Below, one piece after another: positions 10,444-20,124 of a stretch of DNA of 64,000 bases. The translations under genes and the position numbers were made by a program. The notes under the pieces were generated by a model. The model searched no databases, had not been told where the DNA came from, and saw nothing but the letters and a program-made list of their open reading frames with translations. The DNA comes from Castellaniella denitrificans (lineage in GTDB: Bacteria > Pseudomonadota > Gammaproteobacteria > Burkholderiales > Burkholderiaceae_B): NCBI RefSeq assembly GCF_027214045.1, contig NZ_JAPWHE010000005.1, forward strand, positions 62,001 through 126,000, given 5' to 3'. Position 1 is the stretch's first letter; each line of letters opens with the position of its first letter.

Positions 10444-11375
10444 CGCCATTCCCGGCCCGGGCGGCCGCCGCCGCCCGGATCCTCGTCGCCGGAGACATCA
10501 TGCTGGACCGCTACTGGTTCGGCGAAGTCGATCGCATCTCGCCCGAGGCACCCGTACCCGTGGTGCGGGTCGCCCGCCGGGAAGATCGCCTGGGCGGCGC
10601 GGCCAACGTCGCCCGCAACATCGTCGCGCTGGGCGCCAGCGTGGGCCTGTTGGGCGTGGTCGGCGCCGACGAGGCCGGCGCCCGTGTGCGCGCCCTGGCG
10701 CGCGAGGCCGGCGTGCGCGACCATCTGGTCGTGGACGCCGAGGGCATGGACACCACGCTGAAGATGCGGGTGCTGGGGCGCCAGCAACAGTTGCTGCGGG
10801 TCGATTTCGAGCAGGGGCCCGGTGCGCGCGCGCTGGATGCGCTGGACACCGGTCTGGCCGATGTCCTGGCAGACTACGATCTGCTGGTGCTGTCGGATTA
10901 CGCCAAGGGCGCCCTGTCCCGGGTCGAGCCCATGATCCGGGCAGCCCGCGAGCGCGGCATTCCGGTGCTGGTCGATCCCAAGGGACACCGCTATCCGCGC
11001 TATCGGGGAGCTAACCTGGTCACGCCCAATCGCAGCGAAATGCAGGACGCCGTCGGCCGCTGGGATTCCGAGGACGACCTGACGCGCCGGGCCCAGGCCC
11101 TGCGCCGGGAACTGGATCTCGAGGCCCTGCTGATTACCCGTTCCGAACAAGGCATGACCCTGTATACCGCCGAAGGCCGCCGGCACGTGGACGCCCAGGC
11201 GCACGAAGTCTTCGATGTGTCCGGCGCGGGCGATACCGTGCTGGCCACGCTGGCCGTCGCCCGGGCCGCCGGGCTGGACTGGTTCGATGCCATGACGTGG
11301 GCCAACCGCGCCGGTGGGATCGTCGTCGGCAAGCTGGGCACCTCCATCGTTACCGCAGAGGAATTGACATCATGA
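10440..11375 (+). CDS. hldA: D-glycero-beta-D-manno-heptose-7-phosphate kinase
   Basis: A 311-residue PfkB/ribokinase-family enzyme. Evidence: N-terminal [38 protein letters not shown], the DYAKGALS segment and the catalytic [19 protein letters not shown] near residue 258. It phosphorylates heptose-7-phosphate at C1 in ADP-heptose synthesis for the LPS inner core. It equals only the N-terminal domain of E. coli HldE (RfaE); the adenylyltransferase half is missing and must be a separate gene (hldC/rfaE2) elsewhere. The ATG overlaps lapB, and the stop overlaps hldD (ATGA). Confidence 0.95.
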   Translation: MTPFPARAAAAARILVAGDIMLDRYWFGEVDRISPEAPVPVVRVARREDRLGGAANVARNIVALGASVGLLGVVGADEAGARVRALAREAGVRDHLVVDAEGMDTTLKMRVLGRQQQLLRVDFEQGPGARALDALDTGLADVLADYDLLVLSDYAKGALSRVEPMIRAARERGIPVLVDPKGHRYPRYRGANLVTPNRSEMQDAVGRWDSEDDLTRRAQALRRELDLEALLITRSEQGMTLYTAEGRRHVDAQAHEVFDVSGAGDTVLATLAVARAAGLDWFDAMTWANRAGGIVVGKLGTSIVTAEELTS

Positions 11376-12376
11376 TCGTGGTCACCGGCGCGGCCGGATT
11401 CATTGGCAGCAACCTGGTCCGCGGCCTGAACGCGCGCGGCGTCACCGACATCCTGGCGGTCGACGACCTGACCGACGGCGACAAGTTCCTCAATCTGGCC
11501 GACCTGGAGATCGCCGACTACCAGCACAAGGACGAGTTCCGCCGCCGCGTCCTGGCGGGCGAACTGCCGCGTCCCGACGCCGTGTTCCACCAGGGCGCCT
11601 GCTCCGACACGACGGAGCGCGACGGCCGCTTCATGATGGACAACAACTTCCGGGTCACGCTGGAACTGTTCGAATACTGCCAGGCCCGTGAAGTCCCCTT
11701 CCTGTACGCCTCGTCGGCCGCCGTGTACGGGGCTGGCCCGCGCTATGTCGAGGAACCGGCCTGCGAGGCGCCGTTGAACGTCTACGGCTATTCCAAGCTG
11801 CTGTTCGACCAGGTCCTGCGCCGTCGCATGGACCGCCTCACGGCCCAGGTCGTGGGCCTGCGCTATTTCAACGTCTACGGTCCGCGCGAACAGCACAAGG
11901 GCCGGATGGCGTCGGTGGCCTTTCACAACATGAACCAGTACGCGCGCGAGGGCCACGTGCGGCTGTTCGGCGGCTGGGACGGCTACCCGGACGGCGGCCA
12001 GCAGCGGGATTTCATCTTCGTCGACGATGTGGTCAAGGTCAACCTGCACTTCCTGGATCACCCGGAGGTCTCCGGCATCTTCAACTGCGGCACCGGGCGC
12101 GCCCAGCCCTTCAACGACGTGGCCCAGACCGTGGTCAACAGCCTGCGTGCGCACCAGGGGCAACCGGCCCTGCCACTGTCCGAACTGGCGGCGGGCGGGC
12201 ATCTGCGGTACATCCCGTTCCCGGATGATCTGAAGGGCCGCTACCAGAGCCATACCCAGGCCGATCTGACCCGGCTGCGCGCCGCCGGCTATACGGAAAC
12301 CTTCAGCGACGTGCAAACAGGCGTGGGCGCCTATGTCGGCCGGCTGCTGGAATCGGGGCGACTGACGGTCGGCTGA
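11372..12376 (+). CDS. hldD: ADP-L-glycero-D-manno-heptose-6-epimerase
   Basis: A 334-residue extended short-chain dehydrogenase/epimerase. It starts with the NADP-binding GAAGFIGSN, has the [13 protein letters not shown] segment specific to heptose epimerases, and the catalytic Y-x3-K as YGYSK. It inverts C6 of ADP-D,D-heptose to give the L,D form used in the LPS core. The Shine-Dalgarno GAGGAATT lies just before the ATG, within the end of hldA. It is the last gene of the lapA-lapB-hldA-hldD run; the 94 bases that follow hold no obvious terminator. Confidence 0.97.
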   Translation: MIVVTGAAGFIGSNLVRGLNARGVTDILAVDDLTDGDKFLNLADLEIADYQHKDEFRRRVLAGELPRPDAVFHQGACSDTTERDGRFMMDNNFRVTLELFEYCQAREVPFLYASSAAVYGAGPRYVEEPACEAPLNVYGYSKLLFDQVLRRRMDRLTAQVVGLRYFNVYGPREQHKGRMASVAFHNMNQYAREGHVRLFGGWDGYPDGGQQRDFIFVDDVVKVNLHFLDHPEVSGIFNCGTGRAQPFNDVAQTVVNSLRAHQGQPALPLSELAAGGHLRYIPFPDDLKGRYQSHTQADLTRLRAAGYTETFSDVQTGVGAYVGRLLESGRLTVG

Positions 12377-12470
12377 TGTTTTTCCGGACGGACATTCCGG
12401 ATCAAGACCTCCTCCATTCCCCGTCCTCTCAAGGCATCATGACCGGACCCTCACACCACAGGAGTCGCTC

Positions 12471-12986
12471 ATGAATCCTTTTCTGCACGAGACAGCCGGT
12501 CGCCCGGCAGGCGGGTCTTCCGGCGCCATGCGCGTCCTCGCCTCAGTGGCCGGAGCACCGCTCCCGGATCAGGTGGCCGGCCGGGCGCACGCAGCGGCGC
12601 GCGACAGGCCGCGCCCGGCGTATCGACGCGGGCGCGGCCTGTCGCGCCTGCTGACGGCGGCCGGCATCGCCGCACTGACCTGGGTCGGCACGGCGGGTGC
12701 CGTGGATCTGAACACCGCTACGCTGGATCAGTTGCGGGGGATTCGAGGCATCGGTCCCAAGACCGCCCAGATCATCCTTGACGAACGCGCGCGGGGCGGG
12801 CGCTATCTGTCGTTCGCCGACCTGTCGGACCGGGTGCGCGGCATCGGCCCGCGTCGTGCCCAGTCCCTGCAGTCGGCGGGCCTGACCATCGACGGCGGCG
12901 GTACGCGCCTGTCAGGGAAGGGTGCAGATGCCCGGGCCGGCGGTCCGGCCGGCTCGCCCAGGGCGCCCTCGACGGGCGGTCGCTGA
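12471..12986 (+). CDS. ComEA-like helix-hairpin-helix DNA-binding protein
   Basis: A 171-residue protein with a hydrophobic export signal at about residues 58-77 (LLTAAGIAALTWVGTAGAVD) followed by two helix-hairpin-helix motifs (LNTATLDQLRGIRGIGPKTAQ and FADLSDRVRGIGPRRAQSL). ComEA-like proteins bind incoming double-stranded DNA in the periplasm during transformation. ATG 12471 has a good site (CAGGAG). Oddly, about 57 residues, many Arg/Ala/Pro, precede the signal segment, and the DNA for residues 43-59 forms a 19-bp perfect hairpin. A start further in is possible but none has a good site. The tail after residue 145 is low-complexity. Confidence 0.8.
   Translation: MNPFLHETAGRPAGGSSGAMRVLASVAGAPLPDQVAGRAHAAARDRPRPAYRRGRGLSRLLTAAGIAALTWVGTAGAVDLNTATLDQLRGIRGIGPKTAQIILDERARGGRYLSFADLSDRVRGIGPRRAQSLQSAGLTIDGGGTRLSGKGADARAGGPAGSPRAPSTGGR
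12599..12647 (+). repeat. 19-bp perfect inverted repeat inside the comEA-like gene
   Basis: GCGCGACAGGCCGCGCCCG at 12599-12617 is matched by its exact reverse complement at 12629-12647 with an 11-base loop. It lies in the unusual N-terminal extension of the ComEA-like protein, just before the signal segment. There is no T tract after it, so it is not a standard terminator. Confidence 0.9.
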
Positions 12987-13093
12987 GTCCCCGCGGCTTG
13001 TTTCCGGTGCCGGAATATGCTTATGAAAAGAAGGCATGTTCCGGCCAGGGGGCAAGCCCGGCACTGCGGGTGGGCGGGTGTATGATTTCGTCC

Positions 13094-13999
13094 ATGAAAA
13101 CCTACCCCACCATCGAAGACATCGTCGGTTCCACGCCTCTGGTGCGGCTGCGGTGGTTGCCAGGCGACGTCGGCGAACCGCGCGGCAACGTGATCCTGGC
13201 CAAACTGGAAGGCAACAACCCGGCCGGCTCGGTCAAGGACCGCGCCGCCCTCAGCATGATCCGCCAGGCTGAATTGCGTGGCGACATCCGTCCCGGCGAC
13301 ACCCTGATCGAGGCGACCAGCGGCAACACCGGGATCGCCCTGGCCATGGCGGCCGCCGTGCGCGGCTACCGCATGGTCCTGATCATGCCGGACAACTCGA
13401 CCCAGGAACGCTGCGCCGCCATGACGGCGTATGGGGCGGAGCTCATCCTGACGCCCGCGCAGGGCGGGGGCATGGAATACGCCCGCGATCTGGCGTTGCG
13501 GATGCAGTCCGAAGGCAAGGGCAAGGTCCTGGACCAGTTCTCCAACGCCGACAACCCCCGCGCCCATTACGAGACCACCGGTCCGGAAATCTGGGAGCAG
13601 ACCGGCGGCGAGGTCACGCACTTCGTCAGCGCCATGGGCACGACCGGCACCATCATGGGGGTGGGCTCGTACCTGCGGGAACGCAATCCAGGCGTGCGCA
13701 TCATCGGCGCCCAGCCGGCCGAAGGCGCTCATATCCCCGGCATCCGCAAATGGCCGGAAGCCTATCAGCCCAGCATCTACGACCCGGCGGGCGTCGACGC
13801 CTTCGAACCCATCACCCAGGAGCAGGCGGAAACTATGGCCCGTCGCCTGGCCGCAGAGGAAGGCATCTTCGGCGGCATTTCCGCCGCTGGCGCGGCCGTG
13901 GCCGCGCTGCGCGTGGCCGCCACGGTGCGCGACGCCACGATCGTCTTCATCGTCTGCGACCGGGGCGACCGCTACCTGTCTTCCGGCGTTTTCAACTGA
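13094..13999 (+). CDS. cysM: Cysteine synthase B (O-acetylserine sulfhydrylase)
   Basis: A 301-residue PLP enzyme that makes cysteine from O-acetylserine and sulfide or thiosulfate. Evidence: IVGSTPLVRL, the PLP lysine in LEGNNPAGSVKDRAA, EATSGNTGIALAMAAA, and GTTGTIMGVG. NPAGSVKDR is typical of CysM rather than CysK. I chose ATG 13094 (MKTYPTIED); ATG 13082 in frame adds four residues. A TATGAT hexamer ends exactly 7 nt before 13094 and there is no Shine-Dalgarno site, so the mRNA may be leaderless. Confidence 0.95.
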   Translation: MKTYPTIEDIVGSTPLVRLRWLPGDVGEPRGNVILAKLEGNNPAGSVKDRAALSMIRQAELRGDIRPGDTLIEATSGNTGIALAMAAAVRGYRMVLIMPDNSTQERCAAMTAYGAELILTPAQGGGMEYARDLALRMQSEGKGKVLDQFSNADNPRAHYETTGPEIWEQTGGEVTHFVSAMGTTGTIMGVGSYLRERNPGVRIIGAQPAEGAHIPGIRKWPEAYQPSIYDPAGVDAFEPITQEQAETMARRLAAEEGIFGGISAAGAAVAALRVAATVRDATIVFIVCDRGDRYLSSGVFN

Positions 14000-14018
14000 A
14001 CGCCGCTGCACGCGGCGC

Positions 14019-15194
14019 CTAGGCCCCCGGTCCGCCGAAGCGGTTCGGGTCGCCGTAACCGATGCGGTCGGCGATCTCGTGCGCCAGGTCCGCCACCGAT
14101 GCCGCGTAGAAATAGCTGCGGTTGTAGTGGGTGATGGCGAAGAAATTGGGTGTGGCGCAGCGTACATCGTGGGTGCCGCGGATTTCGTCGCGCAGGTCGA
14201 TCACCCCCAGCGCCTGAGTCTGCCAGGCCTGGCCGGCGCCAGGCCGCGCACGGGCGCCGGAGGCTTTCAGCGTGGCCCAGTCGCTTGCCGGTTTCAGCCC
14301 GTCCTGGGCCAGACGCTCGGCGCCGGCGGGCAGGGCCACAGGCGCGAAGACCGGCACGTTGCGTACCCAGCCGTGGGCCTCAAGGAACGCCGCCACCGAG
14401 GCGATGGCGTCGTCCGTATTGCCGGCCAGATCCACGCGGCCGTCGCCGTCGCCGTCCACCGCATAGCGCATCAGACTGCCCGGCATGAACTGCGGCAGCC
14501 CCATGGCGCCCGCGAACGAGCCTTCCACGATGCGCGCGTCCAGTTTCCCCTGGTGGTCCAGCACGATCAGATCGGCCAGTTGCTCGCGGAACATTGCCTG
14601 ACGCTCCGGCCTGTTCGGATCGGGGTAACGGAATCCCAGCGTGGTCAGGGTGTCCAGCACCCGGTGATCGCCGGTGTAGCGGCCGTAAACGGTTTCGATG
14701 CCGATGATGGCGACGATGATCGAGGGCGGCACGCCTGTCCGGGCGCTGGCCCGGTCGATCGCGGCCTGGTGTGTCCGCCAGAAGGAGACGCCCTCGCGGA
14801 TGCGCACCGCGTCGACATGGCGCTGGCGGTAGCTGTTCCAGGCGCGGCGGATGCGGCCCGTGCGTGCCGGCGGCGCCATCAGGCGGGCCGCCGTGGCGTT
14901 GTAGCGGGCCTCGGCCAGCAGGGCCTCGACATCTTGCAAGGGGATGTGGTTCGCCCGGGCGGTTTCCCGGGCGAACGTCCGCACTTCCGGCAGCAGTCCG
15001 CCATCGGGGCCGAGGAAATCTCCCCGCACTGGCGGTGTTCTGCTAGAATTAATACGATCGTTTGAAACAATCGTTTGATTTGTTGCGCCCGCAAGGGCGG
15101 CGGCGGGCGGCTCGGAACCGCTATGGCTGCTGGCGCAGCCGGATATAAAAAGCGACGCTACGGCAACTTGCAAAATACGGGTTGGTCTGAACAT
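14019..15194 (-). CDS. mltB: Membrane-bound lytic murein transglycosylase B (lipoprotein)
   Basis: A 391-residue GH103 lytic transglycosylase that cleaves peptidoglycan to anhydromuropeptides at the outer membrane. It starts with a lipoprotein signal with lipobox LFISGC (Cys 20). The catalytic glutamate is E167 in IIGIETVYGRYTGDHRVLDTL, followed by the GAMGLPQFMPGS signature. The start lies only 10 bases from the divergent deacetylase start, so each promoter must sit in the other gene; an AT-rich island at 15041-15083 inside this gene has two copies of ATCGTTTGA. Confidence 0.95.
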   Translation of the reverse strand: MFRPTRILQVAVASLFISGCASSHSGSEPPAAALAGATNQTIVSNDRINSSRTPPVRGDFLGPDGGLLPEVRTFARETARANHIPLQDVEALLAEARYNATAARLMAPPARTGRIRRAWNSYRQRHVDAVRIREGVSFWRTHQAAIDRASARTGVPPSIIVAIIGIETVYGRYTGDHRVLDTLTTLGFRYPDPNRPERQAMFREQLADLIVLDHQGKLDARIVEGSFAGAMGLPQFMPGSLMRYAVDGDGDGRVDLAGNTDDAIASVAAFLEAHGWVRNVPVFAPVALPAGAERLAQDGLKPASDWATLKASGARARPGAGQAWQTQALGVIDLRDEIRGTHDVRCATPNFFAITHYNRSYFYAASVADLAHEIADRIGYGDPNRFGGPGA

Positions 15195-15204
15195 AATCGC
15201 CCTT

Positions 15205-16128
15205 ATGGAGACACTCTATATTACCCATCCAGACTGCCGACTGCATGAGATGGGGGCCTGGCACCCCGAATGCCCTCAACGCCTGGATGCGGTGGCCGAT
15301 CAGTTGACCGCCAACGGCTTGATGGACTTCCTGTCTCATCGCACGGCGCGCCCCGCCGGCCCCGAGGACGTGCTGCGGGTGCACACGCCGGAATACCTTG
15401 CGTTTCTGCGCCAGCACATTCCGGCGCACGGTTATTTCCCGCTGGATCCGGACACGATCATGAATCCGGACACCCTGCGGGCGGCCTGGGCGGCGGCCGG
15501 CGCGGGTCTGACGGCCCTGGACGAGATCATGGCCGGCCATGCGCAGACCGCCTTTTGCGCCATCCGCCCGCCGGGACATCATGCCTGTCCCGAAAAAGCC
15601 ATGGGGTTCTGCTTCTTCAACAATATCGCCATCGCGGCCCGCTACGCTCTGGACCATTACGGGCTGTCGCGCGTCGCCATCGTGGATTTCGACGTGCATC
15701 ATGGCAACGGGACGGAAGAGGTCTTCCTGAAAGAGTCCCGGGTCATGATGTGCAGTTTTTATCAATACCCCTTGTTCCCGGATACCCGTCATGAGGACCT
15801 GGGGCCGAATATGCTCAATATTCCGGTCGATGCGTATTCCGGCGGCGACGTGATCCGCGATCTCGTGTCGAAATACTGGCTGCCGGCGTTGAGCGGCTTC
15901 CGGCCCGAGCTGATCCTGGTGTCCGCGGGCTTCGATGCCCATCGCGAGGACGACATGGGCAGCCTGAAACTGGTCGAGGCGGACTATGCCTGGATCACCG
16001 AACGTCTGGTCGAGGTCGCGGCCGAATCCGCCCAGGGGCGGATCGTCAGCTTTCTCGAAGGCGGTTATGACCTGTCCGCCCTGGGGCGCAGCGCGGTGGC
16101 GCATGTGCGGGCGCTGGGCGGTTACTGA
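15205..16128 (+). CDS. Histone deacetylase-family (arginase-fold) hydrolase
   Basis: A 307-residue zinc hydrolase of the class II HDAC / acetylpolyamine amidohydrolase family. Zinc and catalytic motifs: RPPGHHA, VDFDVHHGNGT, SAGFDAHRED and LEGGYDLSALGRS. Bacterial members remove acetyl groups from polyamines, lysine or small molecules; the substrate here is unknown. A TTGCAA-N18-CATAAT promoter (15168-15197) ends 7 nt before the ATG with no Shine-Dalgarno site, suggesting a leaderless transcript. It is followed by etfBA 72 bases later, as in related genomes, though a functional link is not shown. Confidence 0.9.
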   Translation: METLYITHPDCRLHEMGAWHPECPQRLDAVADQLTANGLMDFLSHRTARPAGPEDVLRVHTPEYLAFLRQHIPAHGYFPLDPDTIMNPDTLRAAWAAAGAGLTALDEIMAGHAQTAFCAIRPPGHHACPEKAMGFCFFNNIAIAARYALDHYGLSRVAIVDFDVHHGNGTEEVFLKESRVMMCSFYQYPLFPDTRHEDLGPNMLNIPVDAYSGGDVIRDLVSKYWLPALSGFRPELILVSAGFDAHREDDMGSLKLVEADYAWITERLVEVAAESAQGRIVSFLEGGYDLSALGRSAVAHVRALGGY

Positions 16129-16200
16129 TGGGGCCGCGCACGATGCGATTCATCGTCGGACGTGGCCGTCCTGTTTTCTTTTCATTCTGGAGTATGCTCG

Positions 16201-16950
16201 ATGAAGGTCCTGGTACCGGTCAAGCGCGTGGTTGACTACAACGTCAAGGTACGCGTCAAATCCGATCACACTGGCGTGGACATCGCCAACGTGAAGATGT
16301 CGATGAATCCGTTCGACGAGATTGCCGTCGAAGAGGCCACCCGGCTGAAGGAAAAGGGCGCGGCCACGGAGATCGTGGCGGTGTCGTGCGGGGTGGCGCA
16401 ATGCCAGGAGACGCTGCGCACGGCCATGGCGATTGGCGCGGACCGCGGCATTCTGGTGCAGAGCGATGCCGAGCTGCAGCCGCTGGCGGTGGCCAAGCTG
16501 CTCAAGGCGCTGGCCGACAAGGAACAGCCGGGCCTGGTGATTCTGGGCAAGCAGGCGATCGACGACGACGCGAACCAGACCGGGCAGATGCTGGCCGCGC
16601 TGCTGGACTGGCCGCAGGCGACCAATGCCAGCCAGGTCGAGGTCCAGGGTGACCGGGTGCAGGTCACCCGCGAGGTCGACGGCGGTCTGGAGACGCTGAG
16701 CCTGTCGCTGCCGGCGATCATCACGACGGACCTGCGCCTGAACGAGCCGCGCTACGTGACGCTGCCGAACATCATGAAGGCGAAGAAAAAGCCCCTGGAG
16801 ACGGTCACGCCCGAGGCACTGGGCGTGGACGTGGCGCCGCGCCTGAAGACGCTGAAGGTCGTCGAGCCGCCCAGCCGCTCGGCCGGCGTGATCGTGCCCG
16901 ATGTGGCGACCCTGGTGGACAAACTCAAGAACGAAGCGAAGGTGGTGTAA
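16201..16950 (+). CDS. etfB: Electron transfer flavoprotein beta subunit
   Basis: A 249-residue ETF small subunit. It starts with [20 protein letters not shown], carries [11 protein letters not shown] and the AMP-binding/ETF signature around [20 protein letters not shown], and ends with the recognition-loop region [21 protein letters not shown]. With EtfA it passes electrons from acyl-CoA dehydrogenases to ETF-ubiquinone oxidoreductase. The stop is immediately followed by the etfA ATG. Confidence 0.98.
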   Translation: MKVLVPVKRVVDYNVKVRVKSDHTGVDIANVKMSMNPFDEIAVEEATRLKEKGAATEIVAVSCGVAQCQETLRTAMAIGADRGILVQSDAELQPLAVAKLLKALADKEQPGLVILGKQAIDDDANQTGQMLAALLDWPQATNASQVEVQGDRVQVTREVDGGLETLSLSLPAIITTDLRLNEPRYVTLPNIMKAKKKPLETVTPEALGVDVAPRLKTLKVVEPPSRSAGVIVPDVATLVDKLKNEAKVV

Positions 16951-17880
16951 ATGAGCATTCTGGTGATAGCCGAACATGACAACGCCCGGCTGGGTGCGGC
17001 GACCCGCAACGTGGTGGCCGCGGCGGCGGCGATCGGTGGCGAAGTGCACGTGCTGGTGGCGGGCGGCGGGGCGCGCGCCGTGGCCGAAGAGGCGGCCCAG
17101 GTGGCCTCTGTGAGCAAGGTGCTGCTGGCCGACGGCCCGTCGCTGGCCGAGGGGCTGGCCGAGAACCTGGCCGCGCAGGTGCTGGCGGTGGCCGGAGGCC
17201 ACAGCCACATTCTGTTCGCCGCCACGGCGTCTGGCAAGAACGTTGCGCCGCGCGTGGCGGCCCGGCTGGATGTGGCGCAGATCTCGGACATCGTGGCGGT
17301 GGAGTCGGCCGACACGTTCGTGCGCCCGATCTACGCGGGCAACGCGCTGGCGACGGTGCAGTCGGCCGACGCGACCCAGGTCATCACGGTGCGCACGACG
17401 GCCTTCGATCCGGTGGCGGCCACGGGCGGCTCTGCGGCGATCGAGTCGATCGAGGCGGTGGCCGATGCGGGCAAGTCGCGGTTCGAGGGCCGGGAACTGG
17501 CCAAGAGCGACCGCCCGGATCTGACGGCTGCGACGGTGGTGGTGTCGGGCGGCCGCGGGCTGGGCAGCGCGGAGAACTTCAAGATTCTGGATCCGCTGGC
17601 CGACAAGCTGGGCGCGGCGCTGGGGGCTTCGCGCGCGGCGGTGGACGCGGGCTATGCGCCCAACGACTGGCAGGTGGGCCAGACGGGCAAGATCGTGGCG
17701 CCGCAGTTGTACGTGGCGGTGGGGATCTCCGGGGCGATCCAGCATCTGGCGGGGATGAAGGACTCGAAGGTGATCGTGGCGATCAACAAGGACGCCGAGG
17801 CGCCGATCTTCGGGGTGGCCGATTACGGCCTGGTGGCCGACCTGTTCCAGGCTGTGCCCGAACTCGTCCAGGCCCTCTAG
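16951..17880 (+). CDS. etfA: Electron transfer flavoprotein alpha subunit
   Basis: A 309-residue FAD-binding large subunit of ETF. Evidence: N-terminal [13 protein letters not shown], the conserved [15 protein letters not shown], and the FAD-binding [34 protein letters not shown]. It adjoins etfB without a gap. The downstream tandem repeat is where its transcript most likely ends, and the acyl-CoA dehydrogenase that would feed it lies beyond this repeat. Confidence 0.98.
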   Translation: MSILVIAEHDNARLGAATRNVVAAAAAIGGEVHVLVAGGGARAVAEEAAQVASVSKVLLADGPSLAEGLAENLAAQVLAVAGGHSHILFAATASGKNVAPRVAARLDVAQISDIVAVESADTFVRPIYAGNALATVQSADATQVITVRTTAFDPVAATGGSAAIESIEAVADAGKSRFEGRELAKSDRPDLTAATVVVSGGRGLGSAENFKILDPLADKLGAALGASRAAVDAGYAPNDWQVGQTGKIVAPQLYVAVGISGAIQHLAGMKDSKVIVAINKDAEAPIFGVADYGLVADLFQAVPELVQAL

Positions 17881-17903
17881 GTCTGAGCTGACCGACATCG
17901 AGA

Positions 17904-18150
17904 GGGCCTTTTTTGCCGCCGGGCCGTCCCAAGGCAAAAAGCGCCCCCTCGGGGGGCGGCAAGCTGAAAGCGCGGCGTGGGGGCCTTTTTTGCCGCCGGG
18001 CCGTCCCAAGGCAAAAAGCGCCCCCTCGGGGGGCGGCAAGCTGAAAGCGCGGCGTGGGGGCCTTTTTTGCCGCCGGGCCGTCCCAAGGCAAAAAGCGCCC
18101 CCTCGGGGGGCGGCAAGCTGAAAGCGCGGCGTGGGGGCCTTTTTAGGATC
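17904..18150 (+). repeat. Tandem 77-bp intergenic repeat, three full copies plus a partial one
   Basis: The unit starts at 17904, 17981, 18058 and (truncated) 18135, an exact 77-base period. Each unit has two hairpins: TTTTTGCC...GGCAAAAA and GCCCCCTCGGGGGGC. Because of the A and T tracts either side, the first looks like a bidirectional terminator. Related single or degenerate copies in the opposite orientation occur at 26935-27056 and 46010-46066. It fills the etfA-acyl-CoA dehydrogenase gap. Confidence 0.95.
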
Positions 18151-18200
18151 CGCGTCGCTTCATGCGGGGGGCCATCCCCCCGCGCATCATGGGAATTGCG

Positions 18201-20015
18201 ATGACATACCAGGTTCCTACCCAGGATATCCGTTTCATTCTGCGCGAATTGGCCGACCTGAAGGGCGTGCTGGCGCTGCCGGGCTTCGAGGAAGTCTCCG
18301 AGGACCTCGTCGATGCCGTGCTCGAGGAAAACGCGCGTTTCGTCGAACAGGAGATCGCGCCACTGAATCGCGCGGGCGACACCGAGCCGGCCCGCTGGAG
18401 CGAGGAGGGCGTGCGTACCACGCCCGGTTTCAAGGCGGCTTTCCAGGCTTTCGCGCAGGGCGGCTGGCAGGGCCTGCCGCACGAGGCCGAGTTCGGCGGC
18501 CAGGGCTTGCCCAAGCTGGTCGCCGCACCGGTCACGGAAAGCATCAACGCCGGCAACCTGGCCTTTTCCCTGTGCCCGTTGCTGACCGACGGGGTGATCG
18601 AGGCCCTGTCCATGGTGGGCTCGGACGAGCAGAAAGCCCGTTTCATTCCGCCCCTGCTGGAAGGCCGCTGGACCGGTACCATGAACCTGACCGAGCCGCA
18701 GGCAGGCTCCGATCTGGCGCTGCTCAAGTCCCGGGCCGTGCGTCAGGACGACGGCAGCTACCGCATCACCGGCCAGAAGATCTTCATCACGTATGGGGAT
18801 CACGACATGGCGGAAAACATCATCCACCTGGTGCTGGCGCGCACGCCGGACGCGCCCAAGGGCGTCAAGGGCATCTCCTTGTTCATCGTGCCCAAGTTCC
18901 TGGTCGGGGACGACGGGGGCCTGGGCGCCCGCAACGACGTGGTGTGCGCGTCCCTCGAACACAAGCTCGGCATCCATGGCAGCCCGACCGCGGTGCTGCT
19001 GTATGGCTCGGGCCAGGGCGAGGCGGGCGAGGGCGGCGCGATCGGCTACCTGATCGGCGAGGAAAACCGTGGCCTGGAATATATGTTCATCATGATGAAC
19101 GCGGCGCGCTACGCGGTCGGCCTGCAGGGCGTGGCGGTGTCCGAACGCGCGCTGCAACACGCGGCGGCCTACGCGGCCGAGCGCATCCAGGGCAATGCCC
19201 TGGAAGGCTCTCCGGGGCCGGTGCCCATTGTCCGCCACCCCGACGTGGCGCGCATGCTGGGGATCATGCGCGGCCTGACCGAAGGCGCGCGCGCGGTGGC
19301 TTACGTGGCGGCCGGCTACCGGGACAAGGCGGCCCATCTGGCGGACGAGGCGGAACGCGCCCGCTGCAAGGCTGCGTATGAATACTTCGTGCCCATCGTC
19401 AAGGCGTTCTCCACCGAGTCTTCCGTCGAAGTCGCCTCCCTGGGCGTGCAGGTGCATGGCGGCATGGGTTTCATCGAAGAGACCGGCGCGGCCCAGTACT
19501 ACCGCGACGCCCGCATCCTGCCCATCTATGAGGGCACCACGGCCATCCAGGCCAATGACTTCATCGGTCGCAAGCTCGCACGCGACGGCGGCGCCGTGGC
19601 GCGCGAGCAGATCGCCGGGATGCGCGACACGGCGGCTACTCTGCGGGGGGGCGGCGGCGTGCATGCCGAAGCCCTGAGGATGATCGGCGAGCGCCTGGAG
19701 ACGGCGGCCGGCGCCTACGAGTCGGCGCTGGCTTTCGTGCTGGAGCACATTCGCGATGACGTCCGGGGCGTCTTCACGGGCAGCGTGCCGTGCCTGATGC
19801 TGGCCGGGACGGCGCATGCGGGCTGGCAACTGGGTCGCGCGGCCCTGGCGGCCGCCGCCGCCATCGACGCGGGTTCGACCGATGCCTTCCATCCGAACAA
19901 GATCGCCACGGCCGTGCAGTATGCCGCCCACGTGCTGCCGCGCGCATTGGCGCTGGAGTCCGCCATCCGGGACGGCGGGCTGGCCGATCGCTATGTGCGT
20001 CAAGCACGGATATAG
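18201..20015 (+). CDS. Acyl-CoA dehydrogenase (large, about 600-residue type)
   Basis: A 604-residue flavoprotein with the ACAD fold plus the extra C-terminal domain of the long DmdC/FadE5-like group. Evidence: MNLTEPQAGSDLALLKSRA (FAD/substrate motif), GQKIFITYGDHD, and GGMGFIEETGAAQYYRDARILPIYEGTTAIQAND in the C-terminal half. It should oxidise an acyl-CoA and hand electrons to EtfAB encoded just upstream. Chain length and substrate are not readable from motifs. ATG 18201 has GGGA about 7 nt upstream; ATGs at 18162 and 18189 are in frame. Confidence 0.93.
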   Translation: MTYQVPTQDIRFILRELADLKGVLALPGFEEVSEDLVDAVLEENARFVEQEIAPLNRAGDTEPARWSEEGVRTTPGFKAAFQAFAQGGWQGLPHEAEFGGQGLPKLVAAPVTESINAGNLAFSLCPLLTDGVIEALSMVGSDEQKARFIPPLLEGRWTGTMNLTEPQAGSDLALLKSRAVRQDDGSYRITGQKIFITYGDHDMAENIIHLVLARTPDAPKGVKGISLFIVPKFLVGDDGGLGARNDVVCASLEHKLGIHGSPTAVLLYGSGQGEAGEGGAIGYLIGEENRGLEYMFIMMNAARYAVGLQGVAVSERALQHAAAYAAERIQGNALEGSPGPVPIVRHPDVARMLGIMRGLTEGARAVAYVAAGYRDKAAHLADEAERARCKAAYEYFVPIVKAFSTESSVEVASLGVQVHGGMGFIEETGAAQYYRDARILPIYEGTTAIQANDFIGRKLARDGGAVAREQIAGMRDTAATLRGGGGVHAEALRMIGERLETAAGAYESALAFVLEHIRDDVRGVFTGSVPCLMLAGTAHAGWQLGRAALAAAAAIDAGSTDAFHPNKIATAVQYAAHVLPRALALESAIRDGGLADRYVRQARI

Positions 20016-20124
20016 ACATAACTATCGGATATTTCAATAGCGGTTTATATTCTGCAAGAATCTTTAGTGTTTAAAGCGCCGCCCGGATCGTCCGGGCGGC
20101 GGTCACTTGAAACAGGAGCTATCG

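Noticed and set aside
17977-18204. Open frames through the 77-bp repeats on both strands
   Set aside because: They translate the hairpin repeat and have no independent support.
20012-20051. OxyR-like ATAG/CTAT tetranucleotides before the peroxiredoxin gene
   Set aside because: The spacing (10, 15 and about 10 bases) does not fit the regular 11-base OxyR pattern, so only an AT-rich promoter region is claimed.
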